Positions 42,534-51,809 of a stretch of 64,000 bases of DNA are shown in pieces. The DNA lies in contig NZ_JALJZZ010000007.1 in NCBI RefSeq assembly GCF_024171565.1, forward strand, positions 124,001-188,000. Reading direction: 5' to 3'. Made by a program: the position numbers and the translations under genes. Source of the DNA: Okibacterium sp. HSC-33S16 (GTDB lineage Bacteria > Actinomycetota > Actinomycetes > Actinomycetales > Microbacteriaceae). Below the pieces are notes generated by a model. It made no database searches. It had not been told where the DNA came from and was given only the letters and a program-made list of their open reading frames with translations. How positions within the stretch are numbered: position 1 is the stretch's first letter; every line of letters starts with the position of its first letter.

Positions 42534-42617
42534 TGCGCGAGGGGGGACTTGAACCCCCACGCCCTTTCGAGCACTGGCACCTGAAGCCAGCGCGTCTGCC
42601 AATTCCGCCACTCGCGC
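42534..42617 (-). tRNA. tRNA-Leu (anticodon CAG)
   Basis: On the minus strand the 84-nt sequence has the acceptor stem GCGCGAG/CTCGCGC, discriminator A, the anticodon stem-loop CTGGC-TTCAGGT-GCCAG (anticodon CAG), a long variable arm as in class II tRNAs and the T-arm GGGGGTTCAAGTCCCCC. CCA is not encoded. It reads CUG leucine codons, common in this genome. Confidence 0.95.
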
Positions 42618-42810
42618 AGTGTTGCGACATGCGAGCATGTCAACTCAGCGAGATTAGCATGACCCGACGCCAATCGCCATTCGAGGGCCACCCACGAGCT
42701 CCTGATCCGCGCCGTTCCGCGCCACCGACGCGCCCCGACACCCGTTTGAGTGGCACTCACAGCCCCGCCCACTAACATGTGCATAGCCATTTGACGCGAT
42801 CGGGAGACCT

Positions 42811-43557
42811 GTGGGCATTCTGGACAACTTCGAGAAAGGTCTCGAACGTGCCGTAAACGGTGCGTTCGCCAAGACCTTCCGTTCGGGGCTGCAACCGGTC
42901 GAAATCACCTCCGCTCTCAAGCGCGAAGTCGATACCAAAGCGGCGGTCGTCAGCCGCGAGCGCATCCTCGCTCCGAACCAGTTTGTCGTGCACATGTCGG
43001 CATCGGATTACGAGCGGATGACCGCGATCGGACCGGCGCTCATTGACGAGCTGACCGGCCTTCTTCAAAAGCATGCGAAGAATCAGGGTTATTCCTTCGC
43101 CGGTGGAATCAGCATCCGTTTGAAGTCTGATCCTTCGCTCAGTGACGGAATGCTGTCTGTCGACTCCGTAAACGTAAAGGGTGCGGTGTCGTGGACTCCC
43201 GTTCTCGACATCGGTGGCAAGCGCCACCCGCTGGTGAAAAGCCGCACGATCATCGGTCGGGGAAGCGATGCCGACATCACCATTGATGACTCGGGAACCA
43301 GCCGCAAACACGTCGAAATCCTGTGGGACGGCGAGCGCGCCCAGGCCCGTGACCTGGGCTCAACCAACGGCTCCACGCTCAACGGCCAGCCGTTCAGCCA
43401 GGCCGCCCTCGACCCCGACTCGGTCGTTCAGATCGGCCGAACGCGTATTGTGTTCCGAGTGTTGGCACAGGCTTCGACCAGAAATTCCCCGGCAAAACTC
43501 GACGATTCGACCCGGGCATACGAAGCCGGCGACGGATTTTGGGGGCCCGCCCGGTGA
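42811..43557 (+). CDS. fhaA: FhaA: DUF3662 and FHA domain protein
   Basis: FhaA binds phosphothreonine proteins in the PknB pathway that controls peptidoglycan synthesis (for example MviN/MurJ in mycobacteria). The 248 residues contain DUF3662 (1-115: ILDNFEKGLERAVNGAFAK) and a C-terminal FHA domain (about 160-240: IIGRGSDADITIDD, SRKH, DLGSTNG). Mycobacterial FhaA is about 525 residues because of a long linker, which is short here. GTG start with GGGAGACC upstream. It opens the seven-gene fhaA-pknB operon and overlaps fhaB by 4 bases. Confidence 0.94.
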   Translation: MGILDNFEKGLERAVNGAFAKTFRSGLQPVEITSALKREVDTKAAVVSRERILAPNQFVVHMSASDYERMTAIGPALIDELTGLLQKHAKNQGYSFAGGISIRLKSDPSLSDGMLSVDSVNVKGAVSWTPVLDIGGKRHPLVKSRTIIGRGSDADITIDDSGTSRKHVEILWDGERAQARDLGSTNGSTLNGQPFSQAALDPDSVVQIGRTRIVFRVLAQASTRNSPAKLDDSTRAYEAGDGFWGPAR

Positions 43558-44099
43558 GTGAACTCACATTGCTGATCCTCCGGATCGGCTTCCTGCTTTT
43601 ATTGTGGTTCTTCGTTTTCGCAATCGTCTACGCGTTGCGGTCAGACCTCTTCGGTGCATCGAACCGAAAGAACACCGCAGCACCCGCGGCTTCCCCGGCT
43701 CCAGCCCCCAGTGCGGCACCCCGTGCACCGGCTGTTCCTCCCCGCTCGGCCGCTCCACCCCCCGTGCTCCCCACTCCCGCGCGCAAGCACGAGAAGGCGA
43801 CCATCCACAACGTCAGCCGCCTCGTGATCACCGCGGGCCCCAAGGAGGGTCTTGAAGTTTCACTCGGCCGCGACCCGCTGACCATCGGTCGGTCGCCTGA
43901 CTCCGGCCTCGTCATTCGCGACGATTACACCTCCACCCACCACGCCAAACTCCTGCTCTGGAACGAAGAGTGGATGATCCAGGACCTGGACTCCACCAAC
44001 GGCACTTTCCTTGGCGGCAAGCGCATCAGTTCACCGACGCAGATCACGCTCGGCACCCCGATCAAGGTCGGCGCGACCAGTTTTGAACTGCGGCGGTAG
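43554..44099 (+). CDS. fhaB: FhaB/FipA: membrane-anchored FHA protein
   Basis: A 181-residue protein with one N-terminal transmembrane helix (about residues 5-28), a Pro/Ala-rich linker (40-80) and a C-terminal FHA domain (100-175: LTIGRSPDSGLVIRDDYTSTHHAKL, split here, and DLDSTNGTFLGG). In mycobacteria the homologue FipA recruits phosphorylated division proteins. The start is GTG at 43554, overlapping the fhaA stop. pstP starts 3 bases after its end. Confidence 0.94.
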   Translation: MSELTLLILRIGFLLLLWFFVFAIVYALRSDLFGASNRKNTAAPAASPAPAPSAAPRAPAVPPRSAAPPPVLPTPARKHEKATIHNVSRLVITAGPKEGLEVSLGRDPLTIGRSPDSGLVIRDDYTSTHHAKLLLWNEEWMIQDLDSTNGTFLGGKRISSPTQITLGTPIKVGATSFELRR

Positions 44100-44102
44100 A
44101 CG

Positions 44103-45365
44103 ATGACGAAAGCGGGCGACTCAGCGGCCCTCTCCCATGTGGGAAAGATCCGCTCAAACAATCAGGACTCCGGTTACGCCGGTTCACACCTGTTTGTCGT
44201 CGCCGACGGCATGGGTGGGCATGCAGGTGGCGACGTGGCATCCGCTATCGCTTTGAAAAGAATTATTGAAGCGGATGCTGTGTACACCAGCGCGCAGGAC
44301 GCCGAAGCGGCCCTGCAATCCGCGATTATTGCCGCGAACAACGAGCTCGCTGACGCTGTCTTTGAGCATCCCGAACTCGGCGGCATGGGTACGACCGTTG
44401 ACGCCATTGCCGCGGTGGGCGATGAGATTGCCATCGCGCACATTGGTGACTCACGCATCTACCTGCTCCGTGACGGCGAGCTGAGCCAGATCACGACCGA
44501 CCACACCTTCGTGCAGCGCCTCGTCGATTCGGGCCGCATCACCGAGGAAGAGGCGATGGTGCACCCGCGCCGCTCGGTGCTCATGCGAGTGCTCGGCGAC
44601 GTCGACTCGAACCCCGAGATCGACACCATGGTGATGGGAACCCACCCGGGTGACCGCTGGATGCTCTGTTCCGACGGGCTGTCCGGTGTCGTCGAAAAGG
44701 ACGCCATCGAGGCGACCCTGGCCCAGGATCTGCCCGCACGGCAGGTCGGTGAGCAGCTCATCCGCAAGGCACTCGACGGAGGAGCGCCCGACAACGTCAC
44801 GGTCGTGATTTACGACGTCGGCGTTGAGCGGTCCGCAAACGCACAGACGCCGGTCATCGTCGGATCGGCCTCGCGACCCCTCGCCTACCAAAACGAGGCG
44901 CCCAAACGAACGGGCCTGCTGCCGTCACTCCGACTGCATGCCGCACGCCCCAACCCGCTGGCATCGAGCCACTTTGAGCCCGCCTCAGAGGACTACCTCG
45001 ACGAGCTCATCGAAGAGGACGCTCGCCGTGCGCGCCGCCGCCGACTGACCTGGCTCGTCGGAACCATCACCCTCGTGCTCGCGCTCGTCCTCGCCGGTCT
45101 CCTCGGCTACGCCTGGACGCAGTCCCGCTACTTTGTCGGGGCAGACACCAACACCGTCGTCATCTTCCAGGGCATCCAACAAGACATCGGGCCGTTCAGT
45201 TTGTCGCACGAGTACAAGGACACCGGCATTCCCGTTTCCCTGCTCTCGACATACGACCGACAGCAGGTCGAGCAGACCCTCAGTGCGTCGTCGCTCGAGG
45301 AGGCGGAAGAGATCGTGTCTCGGCTCCGAACAACGACGTCACAGGACGAAGAGGGCGGCGAATGA
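44103..45365 (+). CDS. pstP: PP2C-type Ser/Thr phosphatase PstP
   Basis: PstP reverses phosphorylation by PknA and PknB. The 420-residue product has a PP2C catalytic domain (1-240) with metal ligands in NNQD (D22), ADGMGGHAGGD (D35), HIGDSR, DGLSGV and the late DNVTVV motif. A transmembrane helix is at about residues 315-340, then a 75-residue extracellular tail. That order matches M. tuberculosis PstP. Its stop overlaps the rodA ATG by 4 bases. Confidence 0.95.
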   Translation: MTKAGDSAALSHVGKIRSNNQDSGYAGSHLFVVADGMGGHAGGDVASAIALKRIIEADAVYTSAQDAEAALQSAIIAANNELADAVFEHPELGGMGTTVDAIAAVGDEIAIAHIGDSRIYLLRDGELSQITTDHTFVQRLVDSGRITEEEAMVHPRRSVLMRVLGDVDSNPEIDTMVMGTHPGDRWMLCSDGLSGVVEKDAIEATLAQDLPARQVGEQLIRKALDGGAPDNVTVVIYDVGVERSANAQTPVIVGSASRPLAYQNEAPKRTGLLPSLRLHAARPNPLASSHFEPASEDYLDELIEEDARRARRRRLTWLVGTITLVLALVLAGLLGYAWTQSRYFVGADTNTVVIFQGIQQDIGPFSLSHEYKDTGIPVSLLSTYDRQQVEQTLSASSLEEAEEIVSRLRTTTSQDEEGGE

Positions 45366-46774
45366 CGAACACCACCACTCCGTCATCGACCGACTCTTTC
45401 GCCCCGGACACCGGCGTGCTGCGCACCATGCGCAAACTGCACCTTCCCCAGAAGCTCCGCAACCGTGAACTCGCCCTCCTGCTCTTCGCCTGCGTGATCA
45501 ACTCGGTCGCCATCGTTCTTGTGCAGCTCGGTGCCACGGGAGCCGTTGACCTCGATCTCGTGTACCTCGGGGCCGGGCTCTCCGCGCTCGTCATCGGGCT
45601 TCACGTCTGCTTGCGCTATGTGGCGCCGAAGGCAGATCCGCTTCTCCTTCCGACCGCCACTGTGCTCAATGGGCTCGGCATCGCGATGATCTACCGCATC
45701 GATCTCGCCAAGGGGCTCGTGGGCTGGAGTGCGGCGTCGACCCGCCAGATCACCTGGTCAGCCGTCGCCATCATCGCGGCGATCGTCGTCATCCTTGTGA
45801 TCCGCAACTACCGGGTCCTCTTCCGCTACACCTACGTCTTCGGCGCGCTCGCTTTCGTTCTCCTGCTCCTCCCTCTGGTTCCGGGCATCGGCCGCGAGGT
45901 CAGCGGGGCACGGGTGTGGATCAGCCTGGGTGGGCTCGGCAGCTTCCAGCCCGGTGAGATCGCCAAGATTGCCCTCGCGGTGTTCTTCGCGGGATACCTG
46001 GTGCGCACACGTGACAGCCTGTCTATGGTTGGCAAGAAGTTCCTCGGCATACGCTTCCCCCGGTTGCGCGACCTTGGCCCCATCCTCGTGGTCTGGGCCC
46101 TGTCCATGCTCATCATCGTGTTCCAGCACGACATGGGAACCGCTCTTCTCTACTTCGGCTTGTTCACCGTGATGCTCTACATCGCCACAGGCCGCCTGAG
46201 CTGGATCCTCATCGGCTTCGCCCTCTTCGGCGGTGGAGCGTTTTTCGCGGCGCAAACTCTGACCTATGTGCAGGGACGTTTCCAGAACTGGCTGGATGCG
46301 TTCAGCCCCCAGGTCTATGACGCCAGCGGCGGCAGCTACCAGTTGGTTCAGGGAATCTTCGGGCTCGCACAGGGCGGGTTGATCGGTACGGGCCTCGGAC
46401 AGGGGCGGCCACAACTCACACCGCTGTCCCAGAGCGACTACATCATCGCGAGCCTCGGCGAAGAGCTGGGACTTGCCGGCCTGTTCGCGATTCTCGGGCT
46501 GTATTTGCTGTTCGTTTCACGTGGCATCCGCATCGGCTTCGCCGGTCAAGATGACTTTGGCAAGCTCTTTGCCATCGGCCTCGCCTTCACCGTTGCCCTG
46601 CAGGTCTTCATCATGGTCGGCGGCGTGACTCGTGTGATTCCGCTCACCGGCCTGACGACGCCATTCCTCGCAGCAGGTGGTTCGTCACTTGTCGCGAACT
46701 GGATCATCGTCGCGCTGCTTCTTCGGGTGAGCGACAGCATTAAGACCGGCCCTGCATCGGAGGTGTCAGCATGA
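45362..46774 (+). CDS. rodA: SEDS peptidoglycan glycosyltransferase RodA/FtsW family
   Basis: Polymerizes glycan strands from lipid II together with the class B PBP encoded next. The 470-residue membrane protein has about twelve helices. The catalytic Asp region is in VFQHDMGTALLYF, and SEDS signatures SGARVWISLGGLGSFQPGEIAKI and SDYIIASLGEELG are present (cited in part). Position between pstP and pbpA identifies it as the elongation-type RodA of the actinobacterial cluster. ATGA overlaps occur on both sides. Confidence 0.94.
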   Translation: MTNTTTPSSTDSFAPDTGVLRTMRKLHLPQKLRNRELALLLFACVINSVAIVLVQLGATGAVDLDLVYLGAGLSALVIGLHVCLRYVAPKADPLLLPTATVLNGLGIAMIYRIDLAKGLVGWSAASTRQITWSAVAIIAAIVVILVIRNYRVLFRYTYVFGALAFVLLLLPLVPGIGREVSGARVWISLGGLGSFQPGEIAKIALAVFFAGYLVRTRDSLSMVGKKFLGIRFPRLRDLGPILVVWALSMLIIVFQHDMGTALLYFGLFTVMLYIATGRLSWILIGFALFGGGAFFAAQTLTYVQGRFQNWLDAFSPQVYDASGGSYQLVQGIFGLAQGGLIGTGLGQGRPQLTPLSQSDYIIASLGEELGLAGLFAILGLYLLFVSRGIRIGFAGQDDFGKLFAIGLAFTVALQVFIMVGGVTRVIPLTGLTTPFLAAGGSSLVANWIIVALLLRVSDSIKTGPASEVSA

Positions 46775-48225
46775 ATCGTGAACTCAAACGAGTGAGCATT
46801 GTCGTGCTCGCCATGTTCGCCGCACTTTTCCTGTCCACCACGGTCATCCAGGTGGCACAAGCCGACGCTTTGCGCCTCGACCCACGCAACACCAGGGCCC
46901 TCTACGACAGCTATGACACCGAGCGGGGCCCGATCCTGGCCGGAGGCACAGTCATCGCCCAGTCGGTACCGACCGGTGACCAGTACGCGTTCCAGCGCCA
47001 GTATCCACAAGGCGAGTTGTACGCGCCCGTTACCGGTTACTTCAGCCCGACACAGGGTTCAGCCGGCATCGAGCAGTACATGAACGACTACCTTTCCGGA
47101 ACCTCTAACACTCAGTTCCTGGACACCATCAACCGCATCGTCGCTGGTCAGGCACCCAAGGGTGCCGCGGTCGAGGTCACCATTGATCCGGTCGTCCAGC
47201 AGGCCGCGTTCGATGCGCTCGGAGATCGTCAGGGTGGTGTCGTCGCCATTGAACCTGCGACCGGACGGATCCTTGCCATGGTGAGCACGCCGACATACGA
47301 CCCCAACGTCTTGGCTAGTCACGATTCCAAGGCCGTGATTGACGCTTACAAGACGCTGGAATCCGACGATCTCAAGCCCCTGTCGAACCGCGCAACAAGC
47401 GGTGACATGAACCCTCCGGGCTCGTCATTCAAGATCATCGTTGCGGCAGCTGCCTTAGCCAGCGGTGACTACACACCGGAGAGCGAGTTCCCGAACCCCG
47501 TGAGTTTGCAACTCCCGGGGAGTAGCTCGGAAGTATTCAACTGGACACGGGCTGCCTGCGGGCCCGGCGAAACGGTGACCCTCCGCGAGGCCATTCGCCA
47601 AAGTTGTAATGTGCCGATGGCTGAACTTGCCATCCAACTCGGCGACGACGCTATTCGCGAGCAAGCTGAGAAGTTCGGCTTCAACTCCGAGATATCGGTG
47701 CCGTTTCCTGCGGGCAAGAGCATTTACCCATCCAAGCTTGATGACGCGCAAACCGGTTTGACCGGTTTCGGTCAGTATGAGGTTCGCGCCACTCCGCTGC
47801 AGATGGCCATGACATCCGCGGCAATCGGCAATGACGGAGACCTCATGGCACCCACCCTGATCGATCGCGTTACCGGGCGAAACCTCGAGGTCCTGTCGAG
47901 CTTTGAGCCGGAAGTCATGACCGAAACGCTCAATGAAGAGAGCTGTGTCGCCTTGACCGAGATGATGATCAACAGTGTCTCTGACGGGCAATCCAACGGT
48001 GCAAGAATAGAGGGGGTCGATGTGGCTGGAAAGACCGGAACAGCGCAGAACGGCACGGGCGAACCATATTCACTGTGGTTCACCGGCTTTGCGCCAGCGG
48101 ACAACCCTGAAGTCGCGGTCGCGGTCGTCGTCGAGAACGATGGAAACCTCGGGCATCACAGCTCGGGCAACATCGTGGCCGCTCCCATAGCCAAGAAAGT
48201 CATAGAGGCGGTGCTGAACAAATGA
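46771..48225 (+). CDS. pbpA: Class B penicillin-binding protein PbpA
   Basis: A transpeptidase that cross-links glycan made by RodA. The 484 residues have an N-terminal membrane anchor (8-30), a dimerization/pedestal part (50-150) and the transpeptidase domain with the three active-site motifs: SxxK at S218-K221 (PGSSFK), SCN at 278-280 and KTG in AGKTGTAQ. Length is equal to mycobacterial PbpA (491). It overlaps both neighbours by 4 bases. Confidence 0.95.
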   Translation: MNRELKRVSIVVLAMFAALFLSTTVIQVAQADALRLDPRNTRALYDSYDTERGPILAGGTVIAQSVPTGDQYAFQRQYPQGELYAPVTGYFSPTQGSAGIEQYMNDYLSGTSNTQFLDTINRIVAGQAPKGAAVEVTIDPVVQQAAFDALGDRQGGVVAIEPATGRILAMVSTPTYDPNVLASHDSKAVIDAYKTLESDDLKPLSNRATSGDMNPPGSSFKIIVAAAALASGDYTPESEFPNPVSLQLPGSSSEVFNWTRAACGPGETVTLREAIRQSCNVPMAELAIQLGDDAIREQAEKFGFNSEISVPFPAGKSIYPSKLDDAQTGLTGFGQYEVRATPLQMAMTSAAIGNDGDLMAPTLIDRVTGRNLEVLSSFEPEVMTETLNEESCVALTEMMINSVSDGQSNGARIEGVDVAGKTGTAQNGTGEPYSLWFTGFAPADNPEVAVAVVVENDGNLGHHSSGNIVAAPIAKKVIEAVLNK

Positions 48226-49952
48226 GACCCACAGCAGGGGCCACCTTCGGGGGCCGCTACGAGCTCGAGTCCCGTATTGCTATCGGTGGCATGGGCGAAG
48301 TGTGGAATGCCACCGACCTGGTCATCGGGCGCAACGTCGCCATCAAGATCCTCAAGGATGAGTATCTAGGTGATCCCAACTTCCTCGAACGCTTCCGCAC
48401 CGAAGCGCGGCACGCCGCACTGGTGAACCACGAGGGCATCGCCAACGTCTTCGACTACGGCGAAGAGGAAGGCAGTGCCTTCCTGGTGATGGAGCTCGTT
48501 CCTGGCGAAGCACTCTCGACGATGCTCGAGCGCGAACACGTACTGTCGACCGACAAGGTCCTCGATTTCACCGCTCAAACCGCCGCCGCCCTGCAGGCCG
48601 CTCACGCGGCCGGGCTCGTGCACCGTGACATCAAACCGGGCAACCTGCTGATCACGCCGGACGGCAGAGTCAAGATCACTGACTTCGGCATCGCGCGCAT
48701 CGCCGACCAGGTCCCGTTGACGGCAACCGGCCAGGTCATGGGCACCGTCCAGTACCTCTCCCCTGAGCAGGCGTCTGGCCACGCGGCGTCACCGACAACA
48801 GACATCTACTCGCTCGGGATTGTCGCTTACGAATGTCTCGCGGGCAAGCGTCCGTTCACGGGCGAGTCGCAAGTCGCGATCGCCATGGCGCAGATCAACG
48901 AGACGCCCCCGCCGCTGCCCGTGACCGTGGCTGAACCGGTCCGCAACTTTGTGCTCTCCATGATCGCCAAGAACCCGGCCGACCGTCCCGCGTCCGCCGC
49001 ACATGTTGCTCGCGCCGCACAGGCGTTGCGCCGCGGCGACGTGAGTGCAGCGACCGTCGCGGTTCCCGCTGTCGCGGGGGATGCCTTGCCGACAGCCGCA
49101 ACGACGCTCCTGGAAGCCGACTCGGACGCCGCAACCACGCTTCTGGGAACGTCCAGCCTGAATGCAACCGAGGTCACGACGTCGACGGCCGAAGTTCCCA
49201 CAACGGGCAAGAAGAAGAGAAGTCCCTGGACCTGGCCTCTCATCGCTCTCATCGCAATCCTCGCTGTCGTACTCACGGGCACGGTTATCGCCCTGGTCAA
49301 TCAGAACGGCGATGACACCCCGACTGAAACGACGACGAGTGCGCCCGTCAAAACCACGGCGCCTCCGTCGAACACCCCAACGCCGACGCCCACCTCGAGC
49401 CTGATCCCGGTCAGTCAGGGCGACTTCGTCGGTCTGTCCTATGACGAGGCCGCCGCCAGGCTCTCCTCGCTCGGACTCGCCTCAGAACGGGTCGAAGGCA
49501 ATGCGGCAAGCTCGCAGGACGAAGTCGGGATCGTTTATGCGATCAACCCAGAGGGAAACCTCGAAAAGGGCCACATCGTCAAGGTCACCGTCTACAGCGC
49601 GATGGCTGAGATCCCGAATCCGACCGCCACACCGACGTTGTCCGGTGCAGCGTGTGATGACCCGTCGTGCACCGTTTTGAAGCCGGGTGCCGAGGTCACG
49701 GTCGACTGGGCCGCGTTCACCCGCTGCCCCGCGGGCATGCAGCAGCTCGGCTACCGCATTACCGTCACCGGTGGAACATCCCAGGCCGCTGGCGGAGCCG
49801 TGCAGTCCAACACCGCCAAGGTTACGGTCGGCACGACCGAAGGTCCGTTCAGCGTCACCTACAGTGCGTTCTGCGGTTCTGAAGAGACCGGTCAGTCCCC
49901 AGCCGCAAACGCCACAGTGAAAGCGGCACCCGCCACCGTGCCCGGTGAGTGA
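48222..49952 (+). CDS. pknA: Ser/Thr protein kinase PknA with one PASTA domain and C-terminal extension
   Basis: Transmembrane Hanks-type kinase controlling growth and division. The kinase domain (10-270) has the glycine loop IGGMGEV, K42, HRDIKPGN (D136) and DFG (154-156). An acidic/Thr-rich juxtamembrane stretch precedes one helix (337-360). The outside part has a Thr/Pro linker, one PASTA-like repeat (about 397-460: GLSYDEAAARLSSLGL) and a beta-rich domain (475-560) with three or four Cys. M. tuberculosis PknA (431 residues) has no PASTA, so the extracellular part is an elaboration. ATGA overlap with pbpA. Confidence 0.93.
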   Translation: MRPTAGATFGGRYELESRIAIGGMGEVWNATDLVIGRNVAIKILKDEYLGDPNFLERFRTEARHAALVNHEGIANVFDYGEEEGSAFLVMELVPGEALSTMLEREHVLSTDKVLDFTAQTAAALQAAHAAGLVHRDIKPGNLLITPDGRVKITDFGIARIADQVPLTATGQVMGTVQYLSPEQASGHAASPTTDIYSLGIVAYECLAGKRPFTGESQVAIAMAQINETPPPLPVTVAEPVRNFVLSMIAKNPADRPASAAHVARAAQALRRGDVSAATVAVPAVAGDALPTAATTLLEADSDAATTLLGTSSLNATEVTTSTAEVPTTGKKKRSPWTWPLIALIAILAVVLTGTVIALVNQNGDDTPTETTTSAPVKTTAPPSNTPTPTPTSSLIPVSQGDFVGLSYDEAAARLSSLGLASERVEGNAASSQDEVGIVYAINPEGNLEKGHIVKVTVYSAMAEIPNPTATPTLSGAACDDPSCTVLKPGAEVTVDWAAFTRCPAGMQQLGYRITVTGGTSQAAGGAVQSNTAKVTVGTTEGPFSVTYSAFCGSEETGQSPAANATVKAAPATVPGE

Positions 49953-50010
49953 GCAATCTTCAGCGACTAAGCTGTACCCAGTGAAATGTGACGGCTGAAG
50001 GAGTTCATGA

Positions 50011-51708
50011 GTGGCTGACGAACAACGCCTGCTCGCGGGGCGCTATCTCGTCGGCGACCTCATCGGTCGCGGTGGAATGGCCAACGTTTACCGCGGTACA
50101 GATACCAAACTTGGCCGCACCGTCGCCATCAAGATCCTGAAGGCCGATCTGGCGACAGACCCGGCTTTCCGCACGCGCTTTCGCCAGGAAGCACAGGCGG
50201 CGTCTCGAATGGCGCACCCCACCATCGTTCGCGTCTTTGATGCCGGCGAAGAGACCATCAAGACCAACGACGGTCGGGTGACGCGCGAGCCGTTCATCGT
50301 GATGGAGTTCGTTCACGGTGAGACACTCAAATCGGTGATCTCTGAAGGACCACTCGAGGCGTCGCGTGCTGTCACCATCGCCGAAGGCATCCTGACGGCA
50401 CTCGAATACTCTCACCGGGCCGGAGTCGTTCACCGCGACATCAAACCGGGCAACGTGATGATCACGCCAGAGGGCAACGTCAAGGTCATGGACTTCGGCA
50501 TCGCCCGTGCCGTATCTGACTCATCGTCGACGGTCGCGCAAACGACCGCGATCCTCGGTACGGCGTCCTACTTCTCTCCGGAACAGGCCAAGGGCGAAAC
50601 GGTCGACGCCCGCACCGATCTTTATTCAACCGGTGTTGTGCTCTTCGAGATGCTCACCGGTCGCGCGCCCTTCCGGGGCGATACAGCCGTGGCCGTCGCG
50701 TACCAGCATGTGAGCGAAACGGCCGTCAAGCCGTCGAGCGTGAACTCCAAGGTTTCGCCTGCCCTTGACACCGTCGTCATGCGCGCCCTCAAGAAGGACC
50801 GGTACGAGCGCTACCAGACCGCCGCCGAGTTCCGCGACGACGTCGAGCTGGCGGGCCAGGGCAAGATTCCCGTTCATCGCAATAACGAGGAGGTCGCAAC
50901 CGCTCTGTTCGGCCAGGCGCCCCACGTCGCCTCAAGCACCGAACAGGCCCTCCGTCAGCTGACCAGCGACGACTCCGTCACTCGCACGCAGCGCCGCCCA
51001 CCGGTGGTCTGGATCTGGGCCGGTATCGCCTCCATCGCCGTTGTGATGGTCGCCGTCATGATCTGGGTGCTTTCACTCGGTTCGGCACAACCGCTTCCGG
51101 CAGCCGCGCGCGCGGTCCCGGATCTCGTTGGGGTCAGCGAGCAAAGTGCCGTCGACACCCTCGCCGAGCTCGACCTCGTGGCGAGCGTGGTCAACGAGAT
51201 CAGCGCCGACGTCGACGAAGGCACCGTCATCCGCACCGATCCGGGTAAAGACAGCAAGGTTCCACCCAAGACGGTGGTCAGGGTCGTCGTATCAACCGGT
51301 GCGCCCACGGTTGCGGTGCCCGACGTCTCGAATAAGTCCACGGAGCAAGCTCAGGCTGATCTCGAGGCTGTCGGCTTGTCGGTCGGCGCAATTAACCGGC
51401 AGAACTCGCCAGACAAATCCACCGGCACCGTGCTCAGCACCGATCCCATCGCCGCCAGCGAGGTGGCTGAGGGCACGACGGTCAATCTCCTCGTCTCCAG
51501 CGGCCTCGTCACCATCCAGGACGTTCGTGGACAAAGCCTCAACGTGGCCACAGATCTTATGGAAGACCCGACAGTGGGCCTGACTGTGACTCCCAAACCC
51601 GACCCGACGTGTACGACCGAGCCCGGCAACCCGGTGACAAACCAGTCGCTCGCTCCGGGAGACGTTCCCCAGCAGTCCGAGATCGAGCTCACGTACTGCA
51701 CCGGCTAG
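50011..51708 (+). CDS. pknB: Ser/Thr protein kinase PknB with PASTA repeats
   Basis: Essential-type PASTA kinase that senses cell-wall fragments or lipid II. The 565 residues hold a kinase domain (11-275; K41, HRD at 141-143, DFG at 161-163, activation loop with TVAQTTAILGTASY), a juxtamembrane region, one helix (332-355) and three PASTA units (366-430, 434-498 and a degenerate third to 565). M. tuberculosis PknB has four. GTG at 50011 with GAAGGAG seven bases upstream. A 58-base gap from pknA; a strong hairpin follows 50 bases after the stop. Confidence 0.95.
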   Translation: MADEQRLLAGRYLVGDLIGRGGMANVYRGTDTKLGRTVAIKILKADLATDPAFRTRFRQEAQAASRMAHPTIVRVFDAGEETIKTNDGRVTREPFIVMEFVHGETLKSVISEGPLEASRAVTIAEGILTALEYSHRAGVVHRDIKPGNVMITPEGNVKVMDFGIARAVSDSSSTVAQTTAILGTASYFSPEQAKGETVDARTDLYSTGVVLFEMLTGRAPFRGDTAVAVAYQHVSETAVKPSSVNSKVSPALDTVVMRALKKDRYERYQTAAEFRDDVELAGQGKIPVHRNNEEVATALFGQAPHVASSTEQALRQLTSDDSVTRTQRRPPVVWIWAGIASIAVVMVAVMIWVLSLGSAQPLPAAARAVPDLVGVSEQSAVDTLAELDLVASVVNEISADVDEGTVIRTDPGKDSKVPPKTVVRVVVSTGAPTVAVPDVSNKSTEQAQADLEAVGLSVGAINRQNSPDKSTGTVLSTDPIAASEVAEGTTVNLLVSSGLVTIQDVRGQSLNVATDLMEDPTVGLTVTPKPDPTCTTEPGNPVTNQSLAPGDVPQQSEIELTYCTG

Positions 51709-51758
51709 GCCGGTTCGCCACCGTGCGAGAGCAGGCGAGCGGATGTCACGACAAACGA

Positions 51759-51796
51759 AAAACGGTGGCTGCGACGTCGGTCGCAGCCACCGTTTT
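51759..51796. terminator. 17-bp bidirectional terminator after pknB
   Basis: AAAACGGTGGCTGCGAC at 51759-51775 pairs perfectly with GTCGCAGCCACCGTTTT at 51780-51796 around GTCG. A/T-runs at both edges make it usable from both strands. It separates pknB from the convergent DUF3618 gene. Confidence 0.92.
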
Positions 51797-51809
51797 CTGT
51801 TGAACTGAC

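Noticed and set aside
42626-42641. GACATGC-GA-GCATGTC inverted repeat upstream of tRNA-Leu
   Set aside because: It may be part of a promoter, but no regulator or second copy supports calling it an operator; it does not match the actinobacterial SOS box.
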